A DNA stretch of 23,323 nt, taken from the NCBI GenBank assembly GCA_001438985.1, contig LIAZ01000005.1, positions 1 to 23,323 of the forward strand, given 5' to 3'. The notes beneath the pieces were generated by a model. The model was not told where the DNA came from and searched no databases. It saw only the letters and a program-made list of their open reading frames with translations. Origin of the DNA: Acidimicrobium sp. BACL17 MAG-120823-bin42 (GTDB lineage: Bacteria > Actinomycetota > Acidimicrobiia > Acidimicrobiales > Ilumatobacteraceae). The position numbers and the translations under genes were made by a program. Position 1 is the first letter of the stretch, and each line of letters opens with the position of its first letter. This document shows, in pieces, positions 14,321-22,354 of this stretch.

Positions 14321-15420
14321 TACTTAAACCCGTAATATGCAGTTGTAATTGCGGCATAGGCGCCGACACAGGCAAACCCAACTGCGCCGCTTGGCACCAA
14401 CAACACCGCCATCAACCCGCCCGCTACCTGAAAGAGTTGATTGCGAGTTTCATACTGCGCAAATACTCGGGAACGATTGGCGTCTGGGGCGTGACGTTGC
14501 ACAATCGAGTCAAACGCCAATTTGCCGACAGCACCAAACCCATTGACTACCCCTGCCAGCACAATTCCTGCAGTAATACTTCCCACGAGTGCCGAAATCA
14601 CTCCAACTATGGCAATGACGAGCAACGACGAAAACAGAATTGTGTGCTGGTTGAGTTTGCGGGTAATTGAAGCTCCAACCGAGTTGGCTAGCAATGTGCT
14701 TGCAGATGCGACCGCCAAGGCAAGGGCAAACCACGCAAGTCCAGCCTTTTCATTACGTAACCAAAAGGCTAGATGCAACATCATAAATCCACTAGTTGCA
14801 CGCAATGACGACATGGCAAAACCAGCACGAATGATTTCAGGCGCGCCCATTTCTTCGCGCTCTTTGGGACTTGCTTTGCTCGTTACTGCTGCAACATGTC
14901 GAGGTAACTTTAATGTCAGTAAAGCTGCAAGTACGAACGCCCCTGCTGACATGACCAGAGAAAGATCTGGGTGAATTCTCTGCAACAACACTGCTGGCCC
15001 GCCGGCAACAAAGCCCACGATTCCCGTTAGTCGACCAAATCTGCCGTTTGCTGACATCAATGCATCGTCATCCGCAACGACTGTTGGCGTCATTGCCGAA
15101 CGTGAAACTTGATATACCTTGGCCAAAATAAGTGACGCGAAGGCCAAGGGAAACAACAGGTACGACTGCAAGTAGCGAATCATTGCGAGCACCACGATGG
15201 CTCGCAAAACGCCCACGAGAAACACCGTCATCCTCCGCCCACCAGGCAATTGATCCAAATACGGACTGATTACTTTTGAGAGCACTACAAATGGGGCAAA
15301 ACTGAATGCCAAGAACAGCAACACCTTGCTTCGTGCGGCGTCGGGACTAATCGATAAAAACAACGAGTCTGCAAGCGAAACCGCCAGTGCCGCCTCGCCA
15401 GCAACCATCATCATGTGCAC
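14317..15420 (-). CDS. Major facilitator superfamily transporter
   Basis: A 367-residue polytopic inner-membrane protein with about ten to twelve hydrophobic segments and a charged central loop (PKEREEMGAPEIIRAGF near residues 185-200), the pattern of MFS carriers in two six-helix halves. Short loop motifs such as YLDQLPGGRRMT near residue 55-66 resemble the MFS helix 2-3 loop. The substrate cannot be told. The annotated start is GTG at 15420, but homologues usually begin with 'RL-x-R-x-H' before this point, and the same residues (FRLTRVH) are encoded just upstream without an ATG/GTG/TTG codon; a CTG start near 15429 is possible. It follows the response-regulator gene on the same strand. Confidence 0.85.
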   Translation of the reverse strand: MHMMMVAGEAALAVSLADSLFLSISPDAARSKVLLFLAFSFAPFVVLSKVISPYLDQLPGGRRMTVFLVGVLRAIVVLAMIRYLQSYLLFPLAFASLILAKVYQVSRSAMTPTVVADDDALMSANGRFGRLTGIVGFVAGGPAVLLQRIHPDLSLVMSAGAFVLAALLTLKLPRHVAAVTSKASPKEREEMGAPEIIRAGFAMSSLRATSGFMMLHLAFWLRNEKAGLAWFALALAVASASTLLANSVGASITRKLNQHTILFSSLLVIAIVGVISALVGSITAGIVLAGVVNGFGAVGKLAFDSIVQRHAPDANRSRVFAQYETRNQLFQVAGGLMAVLLVPSGAVGFACVGAYAAITTAYYGFKY

Positions 15421-15449
15421 ACGAGTCAGGCGAAAAAGTGGAGAATGCG

Positions 15450-15469
15450 AAGTTGTTATGCAACAACTT
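15450..15469 (-). terminator. Perfect stem-loop over the response-regulator stop codon
   Basis: AAGTTGTT (15450-15457), loop ATGC, AACAACTT (15462-15469): an eight-base-pair hairpin that includes the regulator's TAA. There is no immediate T-run on the minus strand, though CTTTTT follows some 15 bases later. It could attenuate read-through into the MFS gene or end the transcript. Confidence 0.35.
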
Positions 15470-16169
15470 TCTCATATTTGTAGCCAAGACCGCGGATGGT
15501 TGCTACACGCGTAGGCACGGCAGGATCAAGCTCAATCTTTGAGCGCAACCGCTTGATATGCACGTCGAGGGTTTTTGTGTCACCGTAATAATCGGTACCC
15601 CACACGCGGTCGATCAATGTTTCACGAGTGAGTACTCTTCCAGCATTTGCCATCAACACGTACAGGAGTTCAAACTCTTTGAGTGGCAATTTGGTGACGG
15701 TTCCGCGAACTGTCACCACGTGCTGTTCAGGATCAATTGACACATCACCAACACTGACGGTACCGATACCCACTTCGTCAATTTCAGTAGGCATCAACGC
15801 ACTGCGACGGAGTGCCGCACGAATTCGGGCAACAAGTTCGTGGAGCCGATATGGCTTCACGATGTAATCATCTGCACCGACCTCAAGGCCGACAACCGTG
15901 TCAATTTCTGAGCCCTTTGCCGAGACCATGATGATTGGCACTTGACTTTTCTTGCGGATCTCGCGACATACATCGGTACCAGAAACTTTGGGCAGCATCA
16001 CATCAAGTAGCACGATGTCGGCTTTGACCGCATTAAACATATTCAGTGCTTCGGCCCCATCACGGGCAACGTGAACCTGAAAACCTTCGCGCTTTAATCC
16101 AATTTCAAGTGCTTCAATAAACGTCTCTTCGTCTTCAACTAAAAAGACAACGGGAAGTTCAACGCTCAT
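15456..16169 (-). CDS. OmpR/PhoB-family response regulator (RegX3/PhoB-like)
   Basis: A 237-residue two-domain DNA-binding regulator. The receiver domain has the acidic pair in FLVEDEE (residues 12-14), the phosphoacceptor Asp56 in IVLLDVMLPK, and Lys85 in MVSAKG. The C-terminal winged helix has TKLPLKEFELLYVLM, LTRETLIDRVWG, TKTLDVHIKRLRSKIE and IRGLGYKYE, all typical of PhoB/OmpR. Position directly after phoU (gap of seven bases) supports a phosphate regulator such as RegX3/PhoB. The usual sensor kinase (SenX3/PhoR) is not beside it. Start is the ATG at 16169; a longer open frame upstream overlaps the phoU end and begins with a low-complexity, non-homologous stretch. Confidence 0.92.
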   Translation of the reverse strand: MSVELPVVFLVEDEETFIEALEIGLKREGFQVHVARDGAEALNMFNAVKADIVLLDVMLPKVSGTDVCREIRKKSQVPIIMVSAKGSEIDTVVGLEVGADDYIVKPYRLHELVARIRAALRRSALMPTEIDEVGIGTVSVGDVSIDPEQHVVTVRGTVTKLPLKEFELLYVLMANAGRVLTRETLIDRVWGTDYYGDTKTLDVHIKRLRSKIELDPAVPTRVATIRGLGYKYEKVVA

Positions 16170-16176
16170 TGAGATG

Positions 16177-16893
16177 TTACGGCCTTGGGATCTCGCCGGT
16201 TGCGTCGAGTCTTGCTTGATACCTTGCAGCACCCTTCAGCTCAGGAGTCCAGCCGGTGACGATAAACCGCGTGCGCTCGCCAACGTTAACCGCATGATCA
16301 CCGATGCGCTCATAGAAGCGCGCAACCATCGCGAGCTGAACAGCAACCTGTAAATCAATTGCTTCACGCGCATGAATTTCAAAAATTTCACTAATAAACC
16401 TTCGATGCAACCCATCCAAGAATGAGTCCATGTCGTCAATCGCTGCTGCCTTTGCAGCATCATTGTCCTCGAAGGCCTCCATTGCGGAAACAAATAATTG
16501 CTGTGCCTGCTCGCTCATCTTGGCAATGAGGTCTGTTAACTCGGGATCAATCTTTTGTCCATAAATGCGGCGCGCTGCTTTACAAATATTGACAGCCAAA
16601 TCTGCAGAGCGCTCTAGCTCGCCGGCGATCTTGATCATTGATACCAACTGGCGAAGGTCGCCTGCAACGGGCGATTGCAATGCAAGTTCCTGGAAGCAAT
16701 TTTCTTCAATGCTCAGGGCACGAGCATCAATTTCATCATCGGCCTGTACCAGATAGTCGGCGCCTTCTAAATCGCTCTTGAGGAATACTGCTGTCGCCCG
16801 CGGAATTGCTTCAATCACTGAGCGACCAAGAACGAGCACCTCTTGACGAATACCCTCAATTTCTTTATGAAACGTACGTCGCAGTTCTTCCAC
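16177..16893 (-). CDS. phoU: Phosphate signalling protein PhoU
   Basis: A 238-residue all-helical protein made of two three-helix bundles, which links phosphate transport to the sensor kinase and regulator and promotes persister-type and polyphosphate control. Seen: opening RTFHKEIEGIRQEVLVLG, the first metal-cluster motif ELERSADLAVNI near residue 93, and the second YERIGDHAVNVGERTRF near residue 200, symmetric as in PhoU. It starts with GTG at 16893, preceded at exactly six bases by TAGGTT and with no Shine-Dalgarno site. It lies between ppk and the response-regulator gene on the same strand; pstSCAB genes are not in the window. Confidence 0.95.
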   Translation of the reverse strand: MEELRRTFHKEIEGIRQEVLVLGRSVIEAIPRATAVFLKSDLEGADYLVQADDEIDARALSIEENCFQELALQSPVAGDLRQLVSMIKIAGELERSADLAVNICKAARRIYGQKIDPELTDLIAKMSEQAQQLFVSAMEAFEDNDAAKAAAIDDMDSFLDGLHRRFISEIFEIHAREAIDLQVAVQLAMVARFYERIGDHAVNVGERTRFIVTGWTPELKGAARYQARLDATGEIPRP

Positions 16894-16899
16894 GTGTCC

Positions 16900-16905
16900 A
16901 ACCTA
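16900..16905 (-). promoter_or_regulatory. Candidate -10 element TAGGTT before phoU
   Basis: On the minus strand TAGGTT precedes the phoU GTG by six bases, in a 70-base gap after ppk. This placement would give a leaderless phoU-regulator transcript. A single GTTCACTTCGT sequence (complement of 16944-16954) upstream resembles one unit of an actinobacterial Pho box, but I see no good second unit. Confidence 0.45.
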
Positions 16906-16963
16906 TTCTCTCTGGGTTACCTTGAGGCGAAATTCAGATTACTACGAAGTGAACGAGGTCGAT

Positions 16964-19075
16964 CTACCTCACTTGCGTGGCAACAACCCATTCGTGCAAT
17001 TTCTTCTGAGCATCTCCCGAATCTGCCATCGACCCCATTCGCGTCCAATGGTTGTCGCTGTTCAGCAAGAAATGCGTTGAGGTGTCATCGAGCAAGAATC
17101 CCAACACCTTGTCGAGCCACATGCGATGTTTTGGGTGTGTGAGTGGAGCAAGCGCCTCCACTCGCCCATCAAGATTGCGACCCATCATGTCGGCCGAACC
17201 GATGAGATGCAAAGGCTCGTCATTTTCAAGGCCATGCTCAAATCGATAGATCCTCGAATGTTCAAGGTACCGACCCAAGATAGAGCGCACTTCGATGTTT
17301 TCAGACATTCCTGGAACTCCAGCACGAATGCAACAAATGCCACGAACAACTAATTGAATCTTTGCTCCAGCACCACTTGCCCGGTACAACGCCTCGATCA
17401 CTGCTGGATCTGAAATGGAGTTGATCTTGATGGTGACACGCCCGGCATCGCCAAACGTCGCCTCTTTGTCGATCAGGGCAATGATCCGATCCCTCAACTG
17501 GCGTGGGGCAACAAGTAGCACTTTGTAAGCGGGCTCCTGTGCGTAACCCGTAAGAAAGTTGAACAGTTCAGCAGCATCAGATCCGATTTCGTCCTCACAC
17601 GTGAAGAACCCGATGTCTTCGTACAGGCGCGCAGTGGACGAGTTGTAGTTTCCCGTACCGATATGAACATATCTGCGCATCTTGTCGGGATCATTGCGCA
17701 CAACAAGCACACATTTGGAATGTGTCTTTAAGCCAACGATTCCGTATGTCACGTGCACGCCGGCATATTCAAGCTCTTTCGCCCATGTCACGTTGCGTGC
17801 TTCATCAAAACGCGCCTTAAGTTCGAGCACGACTGCCACTTGCTTGCCGAGTTCTGCTGCATGAATCAAATGCTTTGCAATTGCCGAGTCACCCGTTGTT
17901 CGATACAGCGTCATCTTGATCGACTGCACCTGTGGGTCGGTCGCTGCCTGTTGCACAAACGTTTCTACCGATGAGCTAAACGATTCATGCGGATGATGCA
18001 CCAGTAACTGACGCTCGCGAATCACCGAAAATATAGATCGCTCACCGTCTTCAACTGCCAGCAAACGGCCTGCCGTTAGTGGTGGCCACGGGGCATGGCG
18101 TAGTGCAGCAATATTCAAGTTGGCCAACTGATTCACCGCGGTTAGGTCGATAAATGTCCGTTGTCGCACGACATCTTCAGGTTCGAGCTCTAGCTCTTCA
18201 ACCAACAACGCAACCAAATCAGCTGACATTGCCTCAGGAACTTCTAATCGCACTGCTTTGCCAAACCGTCGACGACGTAACTCCATCTCAATGGCCACGA
18301 GTAAGTCTTCTGCATCTTCGTCATCTACTGAAAGGTCGGCATTGCGTGTGACTCGGAACGCATGGCACTGCACGATTTCCATTCCCGGAAACAGTCGTGG
18401 CAAGTTTGCACTCACCACTTCTTCAATGCTGACAAACGTCAATGAATCGGGCAGCTGAAAGAAACGTGGAAAAGTTTGCGGCATTTTGACTCGTGCGAAT
18501 CGTTCTTCACCCGACTTCGGATCACGAACAACTATTGCAAGACTTAAAGCCAGGTTTGAAATGTAGGGGAAGGGATGTGCCGGATCGACCGCAAGCGGGG
18601 TGAGTACCGGAAACACCCGCGACTCAAAGATGTCGCGCAAATATGTTCGACCTGCGTCATCAATATCGCGCCATGATGCGGTGCTGATTGCATGTCGAGC
18701 AAGTTCCGGCACTAACTCATCTAGCCAGACATGTTCTTGGTGGTGCACAAGCTGACGAGCGATGCTGCGAATCTCGTTCAGTTGTTGTAGCGGATTTCTA
18801 CCATCTGGAGTAACCGTGCGAACATCGCCTTCAACCTGACCCTTTAACGCTGCAACACGAATCTGAAAAAACTCATCGAGGTTGCTGCTAAAGATTGAAA
18901 TGAATCGGCAACGCTCAAGCAGTGGGATTCCGGTGTCGCTTGCCATCGCCAAGACACGAGCGTTGAAATCAAGCCAACTCAGTTCGCGATTAATAATTCG
19001 TGCATCGATACCCGAAGCGTAAGTAACAGGATTTGTTGCAAACCTGCGTCGGAAGAAATTTCGCCAAGATGTCAT
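16964..19075 (-). CDS. ppk: Polyphosphate kinase 1
   Basis: Makes inorganic polyphosphate from ATP, reversibly, as a membrane-associated oligomer. 703 residues, the normal PPK1 length. Seen in order: N-domain INRELSWLDFNARVL (about 28-42) and SNLDEFFQIRVAALK; VFPVLTPLAVDPAHPFPYISNLALSLA; then the two phospholipase-D-like C-domains with the autophosphorylated His452 in GLKTHSKCVLVVRND and His606 in LGRYLEHSRIYRFEHG. GTGNYNSSTARLYEDIGFFT and SADMMGRNLDGRVE are also present. The ATG at 19075 lacks a clear Shine-Dalgarno site. It is upstream of phoU on the same strand with a 70-base gap, so it may be co-transcribed or separately promoted. Confidence 0.97.
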   Translation of the reverse strand: MTSWRNFFRRRFATNPVTYASGIDARIINRELSWLDFNARVLAMASDTGIPLLERCRFISIFSSNLDEFFQIRVAALKGQVEGDVRTVTPDGRNPLQQLNEIRSIARQLVHHQEHVWLDELVPELARHAISTASWRDIDDAGRTYLRDIFESRVFPVLTPLAVDPAHPFPYISNLALSLAIVVRDPKSGEERFARVKMPQTFPRFFQLPDSLTFVSIEEVVSANLPRLFPGMEIVQCHAFRVTRNADLSVDDEDAEDLLVAIEMELRRRRFGKAVRLEVPEAMSADLVALLVEELELEPEDVVRQRTFIDLTAVNQLANLNIAALRHAPWPPLTAGRLLAVEDGERSIFSVIRERQLLVHHPHESFSSSVETFVQQAATDPQVQSIKMTLYRTTGDSAIAKHLIHAAELGKQVAVVLELKARFDEARNVTWAKELEYAGVHVTYGIVGLKTHSKCVLVVRNDPDKMRRYVHIGTGNYNSSTARLYEDIGFFTCEDEIGSDAAELFNFLTGYAQEPAYKVLLVAPRQLRDRIIALIDKEATFGDAGRVTIKINSISDPAVIEALYRASGAGAKIQLVVRGICCIRAGVPGMSENIEVRSILGRYLEHSRIYRFEHGLENDEPLHLIGSADMMGRNLDGRVEALAPLTHPKHRMWLDKVLGFLLDDTSTHFLLNSDNHWTRMGSMADSGDAQKKLHEWVVATQVR

Positions 19076-19145
19076 TGGTTGTTTACCGAACCGTGGCTTT
19101 CATGAGATCTGTTTGACATCTGCGCACCAAGGCGACACGATGAAC

Positions 19146-19412
19146 CTATTCGGCGTCGTTGTAGCCGAGTTCCCACTCCACGCTGATGCGTTCGCGTTCG
19201 CCGTCGCGGTTGACACGCTCTTGGTTGCGGCGGAATTGTGGGTCGTTTCGAGGCAGCAACACCAAACGAGCCAGGACGCGCGCCCGGAACTCTTCGAGCA
19301 GGTTGGCGTCACCATGGTTGCTGTAGACCTCCCAGTGCGGTGCTGCAGGGCCCAAATAGACGATTCGGGCATGACCACGGGATGGTTCGGTTAGTGCTGT
19401 TGCTTCTGACAC
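19146..19412 (-). CDS. Conserved small hypothetical protein
   Basis: An 88-residue soluble, charged protein. After a short N-terminal extension it has HARIVYLGPAAPHWEVY, then a helix LLEEFRARVLARLVLLPRNDPQFRRNQERV, then a final strand-like ERISVEWELGY. The composition and the regular alternation look like a real small domain rather than a shadow frame; I have an impression of similar actinobacterial proteins but cannot name a family. It starts with GTG at 19412, with TATCGT (complement of 19420-19425) seven bases ahead. It is divergent from the whiB gene, separated by 46 bases, and is followed by ppk on the same strand after a 70-base gap. Confidence 0.65.
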   Translation of the reverse strand: MSEATALTEPSRGHARIVYLGPAAPHWEVYSNHGDANLLEEFRARVLARLVLLPRNDPQFRRNQERVNRDGERERISVEWELGYNDAE

Positions 19413-19458
19413 AGCCCATACGATATCGGCAAATTTGGGCTATGTTGAGGCCAACCCC

Positions 19459-19713
19459 ATGAACAATGCGATTCGGTCTACCGAGTGGATGAACCAAGGT
19501 AACTGCAGGAATTTTCCTCCTGCCGTGTTCTTCCCCGCTGATGGTGCAGGCGTTGACCGCGCTCGATTGATTTGCGCCACTTGCCCTGTGACTTCACCCT
19601 GCCTCGAGTACGCCCTTGCCGAACACATTGACCACGGCGTGTGGGGCGGGTGCTCCGAACGCGAGAGACGACGCATCGCCAAGCGTCGTCGACTTGAAGT
19701 GAAAGCAGTCTGA
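19459..19713 (+). CDS. WhiB-family iron-sulfur transcriptional regulator
   Basis: An 84-residue WhiB-like protein, an actinobacteria-only family that binds a [4Fe-4S] cluster and usually acts through the primary sigma factor. The cluster cysteines are Cys16, Cys39, Cys42 and Cys48 (C-x22-C-x2-C-x5-C). The family turn is GVWGGCSERERRR near residues 60-72, with an extra Cys65 in the turn, and the C-terminus is basic (IAKRRRLEVK) for DNA contact. The start ATG at 19459 is chosen; a TTG eight codons earlier is possible. GAGG lies about eight bases before the ATG. It is next to ppx on the same strand with a 32-base gap. I do not assign a WhiB number. Confidence 0.93.
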   Translation: MNNAIRSTEWMNQGNCRNFPPAVFFPADGAGVDRARLICATCPVTSPCLEYALAEHIDHGVWGGCSERERRRIAKRRRLEVKAV

Positions 19714-19733
19714 TTACGACGGATGCCTCAAAG

Positions 19734-19739
19734 TAGGCT
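19734..19739 (+). promoter_or_regulatory. Candidate -10 element TAGGCT before ppx
   Basis: TAGGCT ends six bases before the ppx ATG, in the 32-base gap after whiB, with no ribosome site between. Matches the pattern seen before phoU, tatA and the GT4 gene. Confidence 0.45.
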
Positions 19740-19745
19740 CGCAAA

Positions 19746-21302
19746 ATGGCATCAGCATTGAACAGCGACACTATTGCTGCTCTTGATATCGGAACCAACA
19801 GCTTTCATATGGTGGTTGCCAAAATCGTTGACCAAGGTTTTGAGGTCATCGCTCGCGAAAAAGAGAACGTGCGCATCGGCCACGGTGCAGGCGAGATGAA
19901 AGAACTGTCTCCCGAAGCAATCGAGCGAGGTATCACGTGTTTACAGCGCATGCAGCAGGTGGCGCAATCGTTAAATGCCGACATCGTTGCCGTTGCCACA
20001 AGTGCCGTTCGTGAGGCAAAGAACAAGGGCGACTTTTTGCGTCGTGCACGCAAAGAATCAGGAATCGATATCCAAGTCATTTCAGGCGTCGAAGAAGCGC
20101 GACTCATCCACCTCGGTGCATTACACGCAATCGGTCAGCCAGAAGCGGCGATGTTCTTGTGCGACATTGGTGGTGGGTCAACCGAGATCGTAATCGGTAG
20201 CGACGACGAAGAAATGTTGGCTCGAAGTTTCAAGCTCGGTGCTGTTCGACTCACCAATCGATTTTTCTCTACCGATTCGTTGCACCCCAGCGCCGTTGGT
20301 AGTTGTCGAACTTTTGTGCGGTCGACACTGATGGTGATTCAGCCTGATATCTCAGAACTTGGTTTTGACATTGCCGTTGCGTCGTCGGGATCCGCTGAAA
20401 CCGTTGTGCGAATCATCCATGCACAAAGTGGCCAACCCGAGCCAAAGACATTTAATCGTTACCAATTCACGCGTACTCAAATTGCCGAAGTGGTGCAGGC
20501 GCTTGCCGCATGTTCAACCATCGAAGAGCGGCAGAAAAAATTTGGTATCGACAAGAACCGCGCGCAAATCATCTTGGCTGGTGCAATCATCCTTGAAGCA
20601 ATCTGTGACGTGTACGGCATAGGAACATTGATGTTCAGTGACTACGCGCTACGCGAGGGTTTACTCATCGATTCGCTCCGTAAACGCGGACTAGGTCCAC
20701 AATCAAACGACCACGATCCAGCAATGCACAGCGTTCGCCAACTGGCTGAACGCTGTGACGACCGCATCGAACACTCCGAAAATGTTGCACGTCTTTCTGG
20801 CCAGTTGTTTGATCAATTAGCCAAAACACTCAATGTCCCCACCGAATCGCGACGACTACTAGAAGCCGGAGCACTTCTTGCCAATGTCGGAGTCGTCATT
20901 TCGCACTCAAAACACCACTTGCATTCGTATTACGTAATTCGTAACTCCGAACTTGTGGGCCTGAGCGATCGCGAGATCGAACTGATCGCTCAAATTGCGC
21001 GCTACCACCGCAAAGGTGAACCAAAACTCGACCATGCTCCCTATGCCGCCCTCAGCCCAAACGACCAACACCTCGTACGTTCGCTATCAGCGTTACTGCG
21101 TGTTGCCGTTGGGTTGGACAGAACTCATGATGGCCGCGTGAAGAAGGTGGCGGTTGCCGTCGGCGACCAAGAGACGACCATCGAGTTTTCGGGAAGCAAA
21201 AAACTTGATAACGAACTCAACGAATATGCCGCAAACGAACGCAAGGCGTTGTTGAGCGATGTGCTGAATACGCGTCTGAAAATCGTTAGCTCAAAGAGCT
21301 AG
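19746..21302 (+). CDS. ppx: Exopolyphosphatase (Ppx/GppA family, with HD-like C-terminal domain)
   Basis: Removes terminal phosphates from polyphosphate (or the 5' phosphate of pppGpp in GppA members). 518 residues: ASKHA-fold N-terminal half with phosphate-1 loop AALDIGTNSFHMVVA (about 11-25), TSAVREAKN, the catalytic Glu in VISGVEEARLIH, and phosphate-2 loop FLCDIGGGSTEIVIG. The C-terminal half has the HD-like domain (RIEHSENVARLSGQLFDQL, ALLANVGVVISHSKHHLHSYYVIRN, IAQIARYHRKGEPK), as in the long E. coli-type Ppx rather than the short mycobacterial type. The HD doublet itself reads 'AN', and Ppx proteins often vary there. It is near ppk and phoU but on the other strand. Ppx versus GppA cannot be separated here. 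Confidence 0.92.
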   Translation: MASALNSDTIAALDIGTNSFHMVVAKIVDQGFEVIAREKENVRIGHGAGEMKELSPEAIERGITCLQRMQQVAQSLNADIVAVATSAVREAKNKGDFLRRARKESGIDIQVISGVEEARLIHLGALHAIGQPEAAMFLCDIGGGSTEIVIGSDDEEMLARSFKLGAVRLTNRFFSTDSLHPSAVGSCRTFVRSTLMVIQPDISELGFDIAVASSGSAETVVRIIHAQSGQPEPKTFNRYQFTRTQIAEVVQALAACSTIEERQKKFGIDKNRAQIILAGAIILEAICDVYGIGTLMFSDYALREGLLIDSLRKRGLGPQSNDHDPAMHSVRQLAERCDDRIEHSENVARLSGQLFDQLAKTLNVPTESRRLLEAGALLANVGVVISHSKHHLHSYYVIRNSELVGLSDREIELIAQIARYHRKGEPKLDHAPYAALSPNDQHLVRSLSALLRVAVGLDRTHDGRVKKVAVAVGDQETTIEFSGSKKLDNELNEYAANERKALLSDVLNTRLKIVSSKS

Positions 21303-21309
21303 AGCGCAA

Positions 21310-21489
21310 CTACGCCTGTGGCGGGTCGTTACTTGGGGTTTCGTCCTTGGTGCCTTTTGCGCCAGCGGATTGACCCTTTTTGAACTCTTGCTGTGCTTGT
21401 CCAAGATTGCGAGCAATCTTTGGGAGGCGCGAGCCAAACAAAGCCACAGCGATAACGATGACGACGATACCTTCCCAACCGGAGAACAT
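21310..21489 (-). CDS. tatA: Twin-arginine translocase subunit TatA
   Basis: A 59-residue TatA/E-type protein of the Sec-independent export pathway for folded proteins. Seen: short periplasmic start MFSGWEG, one transmembrane helix (IVVIVIAVALFG), the hinge FG then SRLPKIARNLGQAQQEFKKG amphipathic helix with the conserved Lys/Leu/Pro pattern, and a short polar tail. The open frame extends upstream to 21603, but the ATG at 21489 fits the family; TACCCT (complement of 21496-21501) lies six bases before it. tatC and tatB are not in the window. It converges on ppx with a gap of seven bases. Confidence 0.92.
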   Translation of the reverse strand: MFSGWEGIVVIVIAVALFGSRLPKIARNLGQAQQEFKKGQSAGAKGTKDETPSNDPPQA

Positions 21490-21535
21490 GCATACAGGGT
21501 AGCACGAGGTGCTCAGGATGCGATAAGCAGGAAAC

Positions 21536-22336
21536 ATGCTCGAATGCGTTATCAATATCAGTGAGGGGGGCAACCCGGCCTTACTGCGATCTCTATCCAC
21601 CACTCTCGGAGCAGACCTGCTCGATCTGCACAGCGATGCCGATCACAACAGAAGTGTCTTCACGCTCGCAGGTACGGACTCGGCTCGCGTACTCGCTCGC
21701 GAGGCACTCTCGATGTTTGATATTTCTGTTCACGATGGTGTTCACCCACGTGTTGGAATTATTGATGTCGTACCGTTTGTTGCATTAGAGCCGAGCACGT
21801 TTGACGATGCGATCGCTGCTCGCAATGACTTCGCAAAGTTTGCATCTGAAGAACTTGGTATTCCATGTTTTTTGTACGGACCAGAACGAACACTTCCCTA
21901 CATTCGCAAACACGCATTTATAGATTTACTTCCCGATTACGGTCCTGCTAATCCACATCCGACAGCAGGTGCAATCTGTGTTGGTGCGCGACCAATATTG
22001 GTTGCTTACAACATCTGGCTAAAAGACTGCACGCTCGACACCGCCAAACAAATATGCAAGGAAATCCGCAGTGATTCGGTACGCACGCTTGGCTTACAAG
22101 TTGGCCCTTCGGCTCAAGTCAGTATGAACCTCATTGCCCCTGAAATCACTGGGCCAATGGCGGTGTACGACGCTGTTGCGCAACGAGCACCCATTGATCG
22201 TGCTGAACTCGTTGGACTTGTGCCGGCTCGTGTGCTTGCAGAAATTCCACGCTCACGGTGGGCAGAACTTGATCTGTCAAACGAGCGAACGATTGAGTGG
22301 CGGCTCGCGCAACGCAATCGATCGCTACAGAATTAA
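21536..22336 (+). CDS. ftcD: Glutamate formimidoyltransferase (FtcD formiminotransferase domain)
   Basis: A 266-residue stand-alone formiminotransferase, which transfers a formimino group from formiminoglutamate to tetrahydrofolate, a late step of histidine degradation. Seen: N-terminal ECVINISEGG, DADHNRSVFTLAG, the active-site segment VHDGVHPRVGIIDVVPFV (HPRVG with the catalytic His), CFLYGPERTLPYIRK, DYGPANPHPTAGAICVGARPILVAYN, and VQVSMNL-like AQVSMNLIAP. No cyclodeaminase domain and no hut genes are adjacent, so folate-linked one-carbon recycling is an alternative role. Start ATG at 21536 with GGAAAC before it. Divergent from tatA. Confidence 0.92.
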   Translation: MLECVINISEGGNPALLRSLSTTLGADLLDLHSDADHNRSVFTLAGTDSARVLAREALSMFDISVHDGVHPRVGIIDVVPFVALEPSTFDDAIAARNDFAKFASEELGIPCFLYGPERTLPYIRKHAFIDLLPDYGPANPHPTAGAICVGARPILVAYNIWLKDCTLDTAKQICKEIRSDSVRTLGLQVGPSAQVSMNLIAPEITGPMAVYDAVAQRAPIDRAELVGLVPARVLAEIPRSRWAELDLSNERTIEWRLAQRNRSLQN

Positions 22337-22354
22337 CTCGGTTAACGAGAAACG

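Noticed and set aside
16170..16232. Longer start of the response regulator
   Set aside because: The extra residues overlap the phoU 3' end and do not resemble a receiver domain; the ATG at 16169 is immediately followed by the receiver's first strand.
16944..16954. Pho-box direct repeat upstream of phoU
   Set aside because: Only one GTTCACTTCGT-like unit is present and its second half departs from the consensus; no second 11-base repeat is convincing.
21490..21603. Longer TatA start
   Set aside because: The extension overlaps the divergent ftcD start and lacks TatA features; the ATG at 21489 gives the standard N-terminus.
22337..22354. CTCG-GTTAA-CGAG inverted repeat between ftcD and whiB as a terminator
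   Set aside because: The stem is only four base pairs with no T-tract; too weak to call.
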